In this document: piece by piece, positions 1-8,710 of the stretch
How the letters are laid out: each line of letters opens with the position of its first letter
Numbering within the stretch: the first letter of the stretch is position 1
Assembly: GCF_014645615.1 (NCBI RefSeq)
Contig: NZ_BMMB01000002.1
Coordinates: forward strand, 558,001 to 622,000
Reading direction: 5' to 3'
Source: Paenibacillus hunanensis
GTDB lineage: Bacteria; Bacillota; Bacilli; Paenibacillales; Paenibacillaceae
Length of the DNA: 64,000 nucleotides
The notes under the pieces: generated by a model
Seen by the model: only the letters and a program-made list of their open reading frames with translations
Told to the model about the DNA's origin: nothing
Databases searched by the model: none
Position numbers and translations under genes: made by a program

Positions 1-787
1 TTTGCTGTGGTGTTAGCGTTTCGAGGCGATCTTCCTCTTCATGTGGACGATAGGCTGGCAAGCGTGGCTCGACAAATTTATCTGTTAACAGTCCCCCTGC
101 AATTGTCAGCACAACGACCGATACCGCCATAAAGAACCAGTTATCCAGCACACTCACGCTAGCCGCTGGATTAATCGCCGCTGCCGCCTCGGTACTAATG
201 CCAGACAGCAGTACATCTGTCGTAACGATCAGCAGATTGGCGGTAAAGCCTGAGCCGACCCCTGCAATCGCTGCCAGCAGCCCTGCCACAGGATGGCGTC
301 CAACCGCAAGAAACATAAGTGCACCGAGTGGAGGCATAATGACGAGCGCTGCATCGGACGACACATGACTGAAAAAGGCGATAAACAGCACCATATAGCT
401 GGCATAGCGCGCACTAACACGCGAAGCCATTTTCAGCATCAGTGCCTGCAATAAACCAACCTTCTCCGCCAGCCCTGCTCCCAGTACCAGCGCCAGAATA
501 GAGCCGAGTGGCTTGAAGCCGCTAAAGTTGGCAATGATATTCGGTAGCATCCACTGAATGCCTTCTGCACTGAGCAGATTTTTCACCGTGACCTGCTCGC
601 CATTAGTTGGATCGGTAACCGAGATGTCCAGCCATGACAATATCGCAGTCGCTGCCATCAGAATCGCGATCAGATAAATGAACAACAAAAACGGATTCGG
701 AATTTTGTTACCAACCCGCTCAACCCATCCAAACAATCCCGTCTCGCCACTATGCTGCTTCAACGCCAACTCGTTTGCTCCACTCAC
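1..787 (-). CDS. abgT: AbgT-family transporter (C-terminal part cut by window edge)
   Basis: Reading the minus strand from a GTG at 787-785 gives 262 open codons to the window edge, so only the N-terminal half is visible. A GGGGGAAGG ribosome site sits about 7 bases before this GTG. The protein begins with a short cytoplasmic stretch, then hydrophobic segments. It carries the AbgT-family signature SSDAALVIMPPLGAL followed by SGFTANLLIVTTDVLLSGI. AbgT proteins are inner-membrane carriers first described for p-aminobenzoyl-glutamate uptake; related members export sulfonamides or other folate-like compounds. The family assignment is firm; the substrate cannot be told from sequence. No ATG in a sensible place competes with the GTG start. 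Confidence 0.88.
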   Translation of the reverse strand, partial: MSGANELALKQHSGETGLFGWVERVGNKIPNPFLLFIYLIAILMAATAILSWLDISVTDPTNGEQVTVKNLLSAEGIQWMLPNIIANFSGFKPLGSILALVLGAGLAEKVGLLQALMLKMASRVSARYASYMVLFIAFFSHVSSDAALVIMPPLGALMFLAVGRHPVAGLLAAIAGVGSGFTANLLIVTTDVLLSGISTEAAAAINPAASVSVLDNWFFMAVSVVVLTIAGGLLTDKFVEPRLPAYRPHEEEDRLETLTPQQ

Positions 788-1192
788 TAGCCTTCCCCCT
801 ATTAAAAGAACTATTAACGATAATTTCGTTTAATTGATTATAGAAACAGAGTTGGAGTGAAGCAATAGATATGTCAGCTATTTTTACGAAAATATTCAAA
901 TAAAATTATAATTATGCATATTTGTATCACTCGATGGCAGTTATGTATCAATTCACTGTACGGATTGGAATGATGTTGAGCTCAAAATAAAAAAAGCCTG
1001 ACATGAGAAAGGAACTAGATTCCCTTCTCCTATCAAGCTCATATTGGACAAAGTGATATTTATGCTGCTGCTCCACTTTGTATGATGATTCGATACAGCG
1101 ATTCACTGTTCGTACCGGTTTGCTCATGCATGTGCCACACACTATATATGGTGCAGCGCATTTTCACTTTCTGCCTCTTTCTTGATTGTTTC
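788..1192. other. intergenic region between abgT and ycnI
   Basis: No gene is supported here. The part next to abgT is AT-rich and must hold its promoter; a short inverted repeat (AACGA/TCGTT around 816-830) lies just before the ribosome site. The other end holds the terminator of the ycnJ-ycnI unit. Confidence 0.6.
989..1038 (-). terminator. rho-independent terminator of the ycnJ-ycnI unit
   Basis: On the minus strand GCTTGA pairs with TCAGGC (one G-U), and inside that AGGAGAAGGGAA faces TTCCTTTCTC with one mismatch; a run of seven T follows. It lies about 155 bases downstream of the ycnI stop. Confidence 0.75.
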
Positions 1193-2002
1193 TTACTTCG
1201 TACCATGCTTACGTGCAGCTGTTACCCATGCACCAATCGCAGCGATCAGCGCTACAATTGCAATGACCAGTGTCGCGGTCTGCATACCGCTGCTGGCAGC
1301 AGGTGCCGCCTGAGCTGGAGCTGCATTATTGCCAGCTGCCATTGTATCTGTTGCTTCTCCAGTTGCCGTCGTATCCGTACTTGTCTCTGTGCCAGTAGCT
1401 GCGCTATTGTCCATGCTTCCACTTGTTTCCGTACCAGCTGCCGACGTTTCGGTTCCGCTACCTGCGGTGCCTGCACTGTCATGTCCATGATCAGTAGTTG
1501 CAGCTGCGCCTGTAGCGCCATCCTTGCTAACTACTGTGATCGAATGCGGAGAGTCACTGCCTTTATCACCTGTCCACTGTACAATGCTACCATCACTGTA
1601 ATATTGGAAAGCGTCCCATACGAGATCGCTATCCTTGTCCGGATTTTGACCTACAAATACAAATTGCTGGAATTGACCGGCTTCAATGCCGCCACTTTCC
1701 GCTTCCCATGTAACTGTCGATACTTCACCTGCATCATTTTTCTCTGTCGTTACCTTCCAGCCTGGAACAGGCTGATACTGCTTGAAGGAGAGGTTTTCCG
1801 GCACCTTGAGTGTGACCTTGATCGTCGGAATATCTTTCTCTGATGGTACCTTGATTGTGTACGTTTCCCATGCGCCTGTCATCGATTCCGCAGGTTTAAC
1901 CGTTACATGCGCACTTGCCACGCCTGTAAAGACGATCATTCCTGTTAAAGTAACAGCCGAAGCTACCGTTGCCAAGCGAGTCCAAAACGAATTGTTTTTC
2001 AT
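1193..2002 (-). CDS. ycnI: YcnI-family copper-associated surface protein (DUF1775)
   Basis: 269 aa. A signal peptide (about 1-31) ends in ASA, so the mature protein would begin with His32 in HVTVKP. In characterised YcnI the N-terminal histidine of the mature protein takes part in copper binding, and that feature is kept. The DUF1775 domain covers about 32-165. It is followed by a low-complexity Thr/Ala/Gly/Ser stretch with one His-rich spot (TTDHGHD, near 170), then a hydrophobic segment (about 243-262) and a short basic tail (AARKHGTK), which should anchor it outside the membrane. It is the last gene of the copper operon, 170 bases after ycnJ. The family call is firm; copper delivery to or from YcnJ is inferred from family knowledge. 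Confidence 0.93.
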   Translation of the reverse strand: MKNNSFWTRLATVASAVTLTGMIVFTGVASAHVTVKPAESMTGAWETYTIKVPSEKDIPTIKVTLKVPENLSFKQYQPVPGWKVTTEKNDAGEVSTVTWEAESGGIEAGQFQQFVFVGQNPDKDSDLVWDAFQYYSDGSIVQWTGDKGSDSPHSITVVSKDGATGAAATTDHGHDSAGTAGSGTETSAAGTETSGSMDNSAATGTETSTDTTATGEATDTMAAGNNAAPAQAAPAASSGMQTATLVIAIVALIAAIGAWVTAARKHGTK

Positions 2003-2172
2003 GAATAAAATGCCCCTTTTCGTATCATATAGTTACATTTGCACTGCTTTTTTTCATCTTGCTACGCGTTGGTGGTTGTCGCATCTTTAAAAGGGACAGC
2101 CCTGTTTCGCGTATGGCTTACAACGCGGAAGAAGCGAGCTGATTGCATGCATCCTCTGTTCGGGGTATCCTT

Positions 2173-3915
2173 CTACGAGCCAGGCACCTTCAGTACAAAT
2201 TTGGCTTGCAATGATTCCAGCTTGGAGGTGAGTACAGTCATATCCACCTGCCAGTTTCCATTCATGCTGATCATGCCCTGTGTTTCATACATGCCATCCT
2301 TGCCATCCTTCGAGGTGATCGTGATATCGGTTGGTGCCATTGCCATATCCAGATGATGAAGCTGCATCGTAATCTGCTCCACATCCACATGCTTACCCTG
2401 ACTGTCCGTAACCATCACCTCAAATGTGTTCATCCCCATCCGACTAGGTGGTACACGCAAGCTAATCTCGTAGCCGTTTACCTGCTGAACCTGAGCCTGT
2501 ACCTCGCGCGGTGCACCGCCATTACCGAGTGGCGCCGCATAAGGCGACAGATGCACCAGCAGCGCGGCAAGCACCAGCACGACGAATCCGGTTAGTACCT
2601 CCCAGATCATATCCTTGCCAATCTCACCCTTCTGACTGCGCGCCTTCGCATAGTTCATCCCACCAAAGCCAGCCATCACCAGGAATAATAGCATTTTGGA
2701 CAACAGAGTCAGACCATAACCTGTGTTAAACAGAGCATTGATGGTTGGCAAATAGATCAGACTGCCATAAATGCCTGTCACCAGCAGCGCTGCTACTGAA
2801 CCCATAGCGAGCCAGGAAAAGCGTCGTACCACGCCCCAGTACAGCTTGCGTCGCTCGTCTCCTGCATGATCCCTAACGATACGCGGCAGGAACAGCGCCA
2901 GTGCGAGCAAGGCGCCTGACCAGAGCAGTGCCGACAGTAGGTGCAAATAATCCGCTGCAATCGCAACACCTGCAATCTCTGCCGCATACGCATGTCCGTC
3001 AAATGCCTTTGCCAGCAAGCCAAGTGCCAGTACGATCAAGGCGCTCAGACCGAGCACACGCTGTACACCTGGCTTCATGCCTGGTAACTGACGGACAAGA
3101 ACGATGAGTAGTACAATCACGGCAGCGATCATCTGCAATAACCAGACCTTGCCGAATACCGTTCCGCTAAACGTATTGCCCAGTTCTCCTCCTACAGTAG
3201 ATAACGGAATATCCGCTGTCCATGCAATACGGAGCGGTAGCTGTGCCGCCAGCGCCAGCACCGTCAATACTGCACCTGATAGCGCAAACCACGTATAACG
3301 ACGCTCTCGCAGCCAGCCCATCTCACTGCGCGCAGCTAACGGCAGCAGGAACAATGGCAGGCAGAGCGCCCCCAGGACAATCGCCTGTGCGGCATATTGC
3401 ACCCAGCGCATCGTAATGAGTAACGGACTGAGCGGACGACTATCGTCCAGTGTGACGCTGCTTGCATCCTTGAGCGACTTACCAGCCCCATTTCCAACCT
3501 GGAAAATGATCGCTCCCTCTACCGGGTGCCCATCACCAGAGATCGCTTTCCACGATACCGTGTAGATATCCTCTGGCAGCGCAGAGGGTAGATCAGCGAG
3601 TAAGCGCGTGCCATCCTTGGGATCGATATAAGCTTTAATGCCGCTTACCTCTTCGCTGGACGAGCGATGCAGTGTGATCCCATAATACGCGCGCTGAATA
3701 TCTTCATTGAAGCGAATCATGATCTGCTTCGGTGACTGCTGTAACACTTCATTTTGCGCGGGTGACGATTCGGTCACAGACGCATGGGCAAGCACCTGCT
3801 GCGGAAAGCCCACTGTCAATAACAGCAGAATCCCTACCAGCAGTAGCTTAACGACTGAACGCAGGCGACCTGCTCCAGAAGGTTGGCTGATCGCCGTATA
3901 TGTTGAACGAGCCAT
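2173..3915 (-). CDS. ycnJ: YcnJ-like CopC-CopD copper transport protein with C-terminal YtkA-like domain
   Basis: 580 aa. A long signal-like N-terminus (to about residue 43, VLA) is followed by a CopC beta-barrel domain that starts HASVTESSPAQNEV. His44 and the later DGHPV motif are the usual Cu(II) ligands of CopC. A CopD membrane domain with about eight helices follows (about 165-460), then an extracytoplasmic YtkA-like domain (about 480-575) with many Met and His residues (LHHLDMAM). In Bacillus the homologue imports copper and is repressed by YcnK. Here no YcnK is visible; a two-component system lies directly upstream on the same strand instead. The first ATG lacks a clear ribosome site, so the exact start is less certain than the product. 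Confidence 0.92.
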   Translation of the reverse strand: MARSTYTAISQPSGAGRLRSVVKLLLVGILLLLTVGFPQQVLAHASVTESSPAQNEVLQQSPKQIMIRFNEDIQRAYYGITLHRSSSEEVSGIKAYIDPKDGTRLLADLPSALPEDIYTVSWKAISGDGHPVEGAIIFQVGNGAGKSLKDASSVTLDDSRPLSPLLITMRWVQYAAQAIVLGALCLPLFLLPLAARSEMGWLRERRYTWFALSGAVLTVLALAAQLPLRIAWTADIPLSTVGGELGNTFSGTVFGKVWLLQMIAAVIVLLIVLVRQLPGMKPGVQRVLGLSALIVLALGLLAKAFDGHAYAAEIAGVAIAADYLHLLSALLWSGALLALALFLPRIVRDHAGDERRKLYWGVVRRFSWLAMGSVAALLVTGIYGSLIYLPTINALFNTGYGLTLLSKMLLFLVMAGFGGMNYAKARSQKGEIGKDMIWEVLTGFVVLVLAALLVHLSPYAAPLGNGGAPREVQAQVQQVNGYEISLRVPPSRMGMNTFEVMVTDSQGKHVDVEQITMQLHHLDMAMAPTDITITSKDGKDGMYETQGMISMNGNWQVDMTVLTSKLESLQAKFVLKVPGS

Positions 3916-4088
3916 ATTGTGAATAATAGCGTCTCACCTGCTTTATGTTAGATTAAATACTCTATTGCGGCTTGTATTCAGCCATTCCGTCCCATATGGA
4001 TTACCATTTATGATACAAATAACAGCTCCGCGTGAAAATGACTACATCGGGCTATAAATCCTGCGTTTACGATTCAAATTTGAATGAA

Positions 4089-4754
4089 TTATGGACGATG
4101 CCGCTTATTCTCGGTAGCCAGCCCCTGCTCCAGCGCATATCGAGTCAGCTGCACCCGATTTTCCAGCTGTAGCTTTTGCAAAATATTTTTCAGATGATTC
4201 TTCACCGTCTGATCCGAGATACTTAGTGCGGCAGCAATCTCACGATTGGTCATACCTGAAGATACCCATTGCAGAATCTCCCGCTCTCTACGTGTTAACG
4301 TGTCTGCCGCCGGATCACTGCGCGTTTTGCCAAACGGAAACTCCTGTAAAATGCGCTGGGCAATCTCCTGACTCATCTCTTCCCGATCAAATGCTACACT
4401 ACGCAAATATTCCAACCATGTCGAAGGCGGTAAGCTTTTGAGCAAATAGCCCTGTGCTCCCTGCTTGATCGCCTGAAATAGATGTGCCGCATCATCGGAT
4501 ACGGTCATCATAATTATTTTTACGTAAGGAAAGCGTAATTTGATCAGTCCGGTCGTCTCTAATCCGTCCATGCCCTTCATCGAAATGTCCATCAGAATCA
4601 GATCCGGCATCCATTTCTCGGTAAATTCAAGCGCTTCCTGTCCGCTGGACGCAGTACCTACCAGCTCAAACAGCGGCTCCTCCGACAAAATCACGCTCGT
4701 CGCCTCGCGAGCATGCGCATGATCATCGACAATGAGTACACGCACTTTATCCAT
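4089..4754 (-). CDS. NarL/LuxR-family response regulator, probable regulator of the copper genes
   Basis: 221 aa. The receiver domain (1-120) has the acidic pair D10/D11, phosphoacceptor D56 in LILMDIS, and K106 in YLLKS. A LuxR-type helix-turn-helix occupies about 152-210 (LTRREREIL, then MTNREIAAALSISDQTVKNH). The start overlaps the end of the kinase gene by 8 bases, so the two are translationally coupled. The unit continues to ycnJ after 173 bases without an obvious terminator. By position it should control ycnJ-ycnI, in response to copper or to envelope stress, but the signal itself cannot be read from the sequence. Confidence 0.9.
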   Translation of the reverse strand: MDKVRVLIVDDHAHAREATSVILSEEPLFELVGTASSGQEALEFTEKWMPDLILMDISMKGMDGLETTGLIKLRFPYVKIIMMTVSDDAAHLFQAIKQGAQGYLLKSLPPSTWLEYLRSVAFDREEMSQEIAQRILQEFPFGKTRSDPAADTLTRREREILQWVSSGMTNREIAAALSISDQTVKNHLKNILQKLQLENRVQLTRYALEQGLATENKRHRP

Positions 4755-5580
4755 GAATCTTGCCTCCTGTCAGTATAAACTGTGTCCGTTCATCCTTACG
4801 GCGAAACTCAAAGCGCCATCCTCGCTGCGCAGCACGCTCGGCAGTAATCCGTAATCCGAAGCGTCCTGGTTGCTGTAACGCTTCCTCCACATACCCGGTG
4901 CCATCATCCTCCACGATCACACACCATTCCTGCTCATCACCTGTTCCTCTAATGACTGCACTACGCGCACCCGCATGCTTATGCACATTCAGCAGTGCCT
5001 CTCGAATACATGCTAGTAGCTCCGCCTGCTGTGCGGTATTGAAGCAGGTGTCCGCAAGCTGCCAATCCACCTCCACCTTTACGCCTGCAAGCGGAACCAT
5101 TTCACGAATCCGCGTTTCCAGCGTGCTCTGATGTGCATCCTCCTGTCTTGGCGGCTGCTTAAGATCAGCAATCGCCTGTCGCACATCATGATTCGCTTCT
5201 CCTACCGTACGACTCAGATCATGGAGTAGCTGCATCACTTCGGGATCATCGAATTTGCGCTTCGCCTGATCCAGCTTCACCCCGAGCAAAAAGAGCGACT
5301 GCGCTACCCCATCATGCAGCTCACCTGCCAGCTGCTGACGCTCCTCCAACTTGCCCTTAGCAATACGCTCATGATCCAGCGCCTCGCGCGTATTTTCCAT
5401 CATCGTGAACAGGCCACGTAGCAGTGTAATGCTCACAATATACACGATGAGCGGTGATAACCAGTTTCCTGCATCCATGGATAAATAGGGCATCAAAAAC
5501 TGATGTCGCACGTATTCCCAGATTCCAATCGTCAGTGTCGGCACAAACAGAATCATCCACTTAATATGCTGATAAGACAT
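4747..5580 (-). CDS. HisKA_3-type membrane sensor histidine kinase (partner of the NarL-type regulator)
   Basis: 277 aa from the ATG at 5580, preferred over an upstream in-frame start at 5634 because AAAGGAG lies 6 bases before it. Two membrane segments (about 6-24 and 40-58) enclose only a short outer loop, as in LiaS/DesK-like intramembrane sensors. The dimerisation box holds the phosphorylated His89 in ERQQLAGELHDGVAQSL. The ATP-binding domain shows N-box-like REALLNVHKHA and a G-box DDGTGY. The small sensor loop suggests the stimulus is sensed in or at the membrane. Copper-linked function is inferred only from the downstream ycnJ-ycnI genes. Confidence 0.88.
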   Translation of the reverse strand: MSYQHIKWMILFVPTLTIGIWEYVRHQFLMPYLSMDAGNWLSPLIVYIVSITLLRGLFTMMENTREALDHERIAKGKLEERQQLAGELHDGVAQSLFLLGVKLDQAKRKFDDPEVMQLLHDLSRTVGEANHDVRQAIADLKQPPRQEDAHQSTLETRIREMVPLAGVKVEVDWQLADTCFNTAQQAELLACIREALLNVHKHAGARSAVIRGTGDEQEWCVIVEDDGTGYVEEALQQPGRFGLRITAERAAQRGWRFEFRRKDERTQFILTGGKIHG

Positions 5581-5752
5581 CGTATTCTCCTTTACATCCA
5601 AATATACGCCAGATTGGTCATATTTAATCATCACACTACCGGAAAGCGCTCCCTCGGTCTACAGTTTACAAATGCAGCGCTGCTTCATCCCACCCTAAGT
5701 TTGAAAAATACGTGAACAGTCCCTAATTTTTTTAAAAATTGAAACAAATCGT

Positions 5753-5781
5753 TTGCAATTCGTTAACCTAATGCTTACAAT
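5753..5781 (+). promoter_or_regulatory. sigma-A promoter of the Fur-box transcript
   Basis: TTGCAA (5753-5758), a 17-base spacer and TACAAT (5776-5781) are close to consensus; transcription would begin near 5788. The next downstream element is the Fur operator. Confidence 0.75.
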
Positions 5782-5790
5782 GAACATATA

Positions 5791-5805
5791 TGATAATGAT
5801 TATCA
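5791..5805 (+). promoter_or_regulatory. perfect 7-1-7 Fur box
   Basis: TGATAATGATTATCA is a perfect inverted repeat and matches the Bacillus Fur (ferric uptake repressor) core TGATAATNATTATCA without a mismatch. It begins 10 bases after the -10 element, so bound Fur-Fe would cover the start site and block the promoter. Confidence 0.85.
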
Positions 5806-5951
5806 TTCCTGATGTTTTGAGAATCGAATGATAATAGTCGCTGGCTTGCTATTCGGCAACCATCTACAGACTGCTGCTTACCGGAACACCTTAGATTGTA
5901 CACAATATGACTGCCGCGCTGAATCGCGCCTCAAAAGGAGACGGAATCTGG

Positions 5952-6110
5952 ATGAACGCAATGACACAAAAGACTACACTTCAAATAGACGATTATCTCG
6001 ATCTGCTCAATCTGGCTGTGCATATCGGTGATCGCAGATGGCAAAAGGAAATTATTCGCAAGCTGGAATATTTGAAGCAATGTGCCACTGCTTCCCGTAG
6101 CCGCTACTAG
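5952..6110 (+). CDS. small protein under a Fur-box promoter, unknown function
   Basis: 52 aa, with AAAGGAG about 11 bases before the ATG at 5952 (a second ATG at 5961 is possible; an upstream in-frame ATG at 5907 has no ribosome site). The product is slightly basic and looks helical, with the central run LQIDDYLDLLNLAVHIGDR followed by RWQKEIIRKLEYL. I do not recognise the family. It is the only plausible ORF between a Fur-controlled promoter and a terminator, an arrangement like the Fur-controlled small basic proteins FbpA/B/C of B. subtilis that help iron sparing; similarity in sequence to those is not apparent. The 164-base leader could also have an RNA role. Confidence 0.6.
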   Translation: MNAMTQKTTLQIDDYLDLLNLAVHIGDRRWQKEIIRKLEYLKQCATASRSRY

Positions 6111-6200
6111 CATCCTACCCAAATCATACACTTGCACGTAAATCGTGCGAAGACCGACAACTATATCTAGCAAACTATTTCGCAATATCCATATAAAACA

Positions 6201-6233
6201 AACCGACCTCATAAGCTGAAGTCGGTTTTTTTG
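6201..6233 (+). terminator. terminator of the Fur-box transcript
   Basis: AACCGAC pairs with GTCGGTT around a 13-base loop, followed by seven T. It closes a transcript of about 445 nt that starts near 5788. Confidence 0.8.
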
Positions 6234-6463
6234 TGCTATTGCAATTTTTGCTATTCTAATAGCCGTCTATGCGGTTATACATCGATCTTCCAATATTACG
6301 GCTGGAATCACATGCCGTGCGTATATATTCCAAAGTCCGGCTGTATGGGACAGGTCGTGTGTGCTTATCGTAGATCAGAGATGTAATTCTTGCAGCACGA
6401 CCTGCTCCACACAGCCGGACATATTCTGCTTGTACAGCTGTGCTTCGATAACAAAGCTGTGAT

Positions 6464-7009
6464 TTACAACAATGCTTCGATATCCTGCTCCATATCGAAT
6501 GGATCAGTGGTCGATTCAAAGCGGCGAATAACTTGACCATCGCGATCGATGAGGAATTTAGTGAAGTTCCATTTGATCGAATCACCTGGCAAATACTCAG
6601 GGTGACGCTCATGCAGAAGTGGCAGCAAAATTTTAGCGACGGAGTGTGTAGTATCGAAGCCTTCAAATGGCTTACTGTTCGCCAGATAAGTAAACAATGG
6701 ATGCGCATTGCGATCGCGCACATCTACCTTCTGGAACATTGGGAACGAAACGCCATAGTTTAATGTACAAAATGCATTGATCTGATCGTTACCATCTGGT
6801 TCCTGATCAGCAAACTGGTTGGAAGGGAAGCCTAAAATGACGAAGCCCTTCTCTTTGTAGCGATCATATAGACGTTGCAGGTCTTCATATTGAAACGTAA
6901 AGCCGCACTGACTTGCTGTATTCACAATCAAAACGACCTTACCACGGTAATTTTCCAACGAAATATCTCGTCCATTCATCGCTTTAGCGGAGTATTCGTA
7001 TACACTCAT
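6464..7009 (-). CDS. bsaA: glutathione peroxidase family (Cys-type thiol peroxidase)
   Basis: 181 aa from the ATG at 7009 (MSVYEYSAKAMNG, the usual family start); an in-frame ATG at 7039 lacks a ribosome site. The catalytic site is complete: Cys35 in NTASQCGFT replaces selenocysteine, with Gln65 in FPSNQF and Trp147-Asn148 in KWNFTKF. Cys81 (AFCTLNYG) could serve as the resolving cysteine. Bacterial Cys-type members reduce hydroperoxides with thioredoxin rather than glutathione. It is a single-gene unit in the cytoplasm with no recognisable PerR or Spx site close by. Confidence 0.93.
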   Translation of the reverse strand: MSVYEYSAKAMNGRDISLENYRGKVVLIVNTASQCGFTFQYEDLQRLYDRYKEKGFVILGFPSNQFADQEPDGNDQINAFCTLNYGVSFPMFQKVDVRDRNAHPLFTYLANSKPFEGFDTTHSVAKILLPLLHERHPEYLPGDSIKWNFTKFLIDRDGQVIRRFESTTDPFDMEQDIEALL

Positions 7010-7192
7010 CGTTATTCTGCTCGTCTCCCTTGTATGCAATAGTAATGTTGCCTATCCTATTGTACCCAAGTAACTAAGCAATTGAAACTAAAGATTTAGT
7101 GAAATTTGTCGAAAAGTAAGTAAAAAGTCCTGTACATACTAACTCAAAACTCAAATTTAAGTAGATTATCCATTTATATGGATTATATATAG

Positions 7193-7219
7193 AAAAAAGC
7201 GCTGATCGCTCAGCGCTTT
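7193..7219 (-). terminator. terminator of the formate/nitrite channel gene
   Basis: On the minus strand AAAGCGCTGA and TCAGCGCTTT form a perfect 10-bp stem with a 4-base loop, followed by T residues. It lies about 45 bases after the stop of the 7262-8080 gene. Confidence 0.88.
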
Positions 7220-7261
7220 GAACCGATTGACTCGGATCTATTCGATTTATGCTACTAACCC

Positions 7262-8080
7262 CTATTCTTTCTCATGCTTCACAGCAGACGGATCATGCTC
7301 GGGATCATTCATAAATGGCTTATTCACATAATAGTACATCATCGCCATAAATACAGAGCCGCCGATCAGATTGCCGATAGTAACTGGCACGAGATTATGA
7401 ATCACACCCGCAAAGTTAATCGTCTCTGGATGATCCACAACCAGGGCAATCGCAAAGGTACACATATTCGCGATACTATGCTCATAGCCGGATATAAAGA
7501 AGCAAAATACGAATAGCATCATACACAATAGCTTGGCAACTTCATTTTTCAGTCCCATCGGGATAAAAAATGCCAGACATACCAGCCAGTTACACAAAAT
7601 TGCTCGAAAAAACAGCTGCATCGTGGGGGCCTGCATTTTATGCTCGACCACCCCCAGCAAAAAGCCGTTAACCGAATGATCCGCATATAACCCTGTCAAA
7701 TAGATCAGTAGCGCAAACGCACACGCGCCCATAATGTTGCCGATATAGCTCGTCACCCACAGCCTGACCACCTGCACCCACCTGAGCTTACGAATCAGGG
7801 CAGCATACGAGTAGTAGAATGTATCACCGGTAAATAGATCGCCGCCACCTAACGAGATCAGAATAATCGCCGCGCCAAACGTTAACGCAGCCATCGGATA
7901 GGCAGCAGGGGACTCGACCGCATAAAAGAAGTTGCCCGTTTTAAAGGCAACTATCACGCCGAAGCCGATAAACATACTGGCGAGCATCGAACGAGATACA
8001 TAACGCAGCTTGCTCTGGTTATAGATCATATTTTTCTCAAGGGCTAGCTTTTCTACCTGCTTTAAAGAATGAACCTCCAT
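7262..8080 (-). CDS. formate/nitrite transporter family (FNT) channel
   Basis: 272 aa, with GGAGGTGA 4 bases before the ATG. Six membrane segments follow a cytoplasmic N-terminus. Family hallmarks include the broken-helix regions, GGGDLFTGDTFYY near residue 78, and GYEHSIANMC followed by NLIGGSVFM in the second half. The central pore His of the family sits in that GYEHSIANM motif. FNT channels pass formate, nitrite or hydrosulfide together with protons. Because no formate lyase, nitrite reductase or dehydrogenase gene is next to it, the substrate is open. It stands alone and is followed by its own terminator. Confidence 0.9.
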   Translation of the reverse strand: MEVHSLKQVEKLALEKNMIYNQSKLRYVSRSMLASMFIGFGVIVAFKTGNFFYAVESPAAYPMAALTFGAAIILISLGGGDLFTGDTFYYSYAALIRKLRWVQVVRLWVTSYIGNIMGACAFALLIYLTGLYADHSVNGFLLGVVEHKMQAPTMQLFFRAILCNWLVCLAFFIPMGLKNEVAKLLCMMLFVFCFFISGYEHSIANMCTFAIALVVDHPETINFAGVIHNLVPVTIGNLIGGSVFMAMMYYYVNKPFMNDPEHDPSAVKHEKE

Positions 8081-8710
8081 GCGTTCACCTCCACTTGTGT
8101 TGGACTGACTTTACAGCTCCATCGTCATATGTACATCAGTAGCACACGATATCCTACGTACACGTTTATCATGTCTGTGCTCTATGTCTCTTTTCGCTTC
8201 TCAACCTCAAAACCCTGCCGTTCTAAGGTATCAATTGTGACCGATCTTATCGACAAATCCATTACATCTCGCTCCTTATTCTTCCTACTGGTTCACTTAG
8301 CAGCTGTTTCTTACCTTTCACAAGGTGGTAAATAAAGTCTGTTAACATCCATTTAACATAACTCCTACAATCTAGTACTTCGTCTGCTCCACCTCTGATA
8401 CATAGGAATAATTACCTATTTGTCGAAATTCCCCGACAAAAGTCTCATTTCCTATAAAGTTTGCAAACATACCGTCCGAAAAATAATATATGGAGCACAA
8501 GTCACAGATTAGACACATCATTTTTTCAACAAACAAGCATCGAGTGACTTTCGTCCTTGATCTTGATGATATATAGGTTTTACTAGCATATTTTCACAAG
8601 AGTCTTCCGGTTCATATAAAAAATTTAACATATTTAAGCTAAATTTAATGAACATTCTGTGAAAATATGATAATGTAAATTTACAATTAAAACTTCAGAG
8701 GTGAATGATC
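8081..8710. other. 630-bp divergent intergenic region between the FNT gene and the 8711 gene
   Basis: No gene is supported. It must hold both divergent promoters and is AT-rich from about 8440 onward. Its only clear structure is a widely spaced 12-bp inverted repeat, listed separately. Confidence 0.6.
8587..8669. repeat. 12-bp perfect inverted repeat with 59-bp spacer upstream of the 8711 gene
   Basis: CATATTTTCACA at 8587-8598 is the exact reverse complement of TGTGAAAATATG at 8658-8669. The promoter-proximal copy lies about 40 bases before the start codon and overlaps the expected -10 region (GATAAT follows it directly). This fits two half-sites for a looping regulator, or one long hairpin. 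Confidence 0.55.

Noticed and set aside
1082..1843. A 253-codon plus-strand ORF
   Set aside because: It lies opposite ycnI, is Cys-rich without pattern and has no ribosome site; it is a shadow of the real gene.
5828..6031. An overlapping 67-codon ORF in the Fur-box transcript
   Set aside because: It lacks a good ribosome site and its Arg-rich, patternless product looks non-coding; the 5952 start has AAAGGAG.
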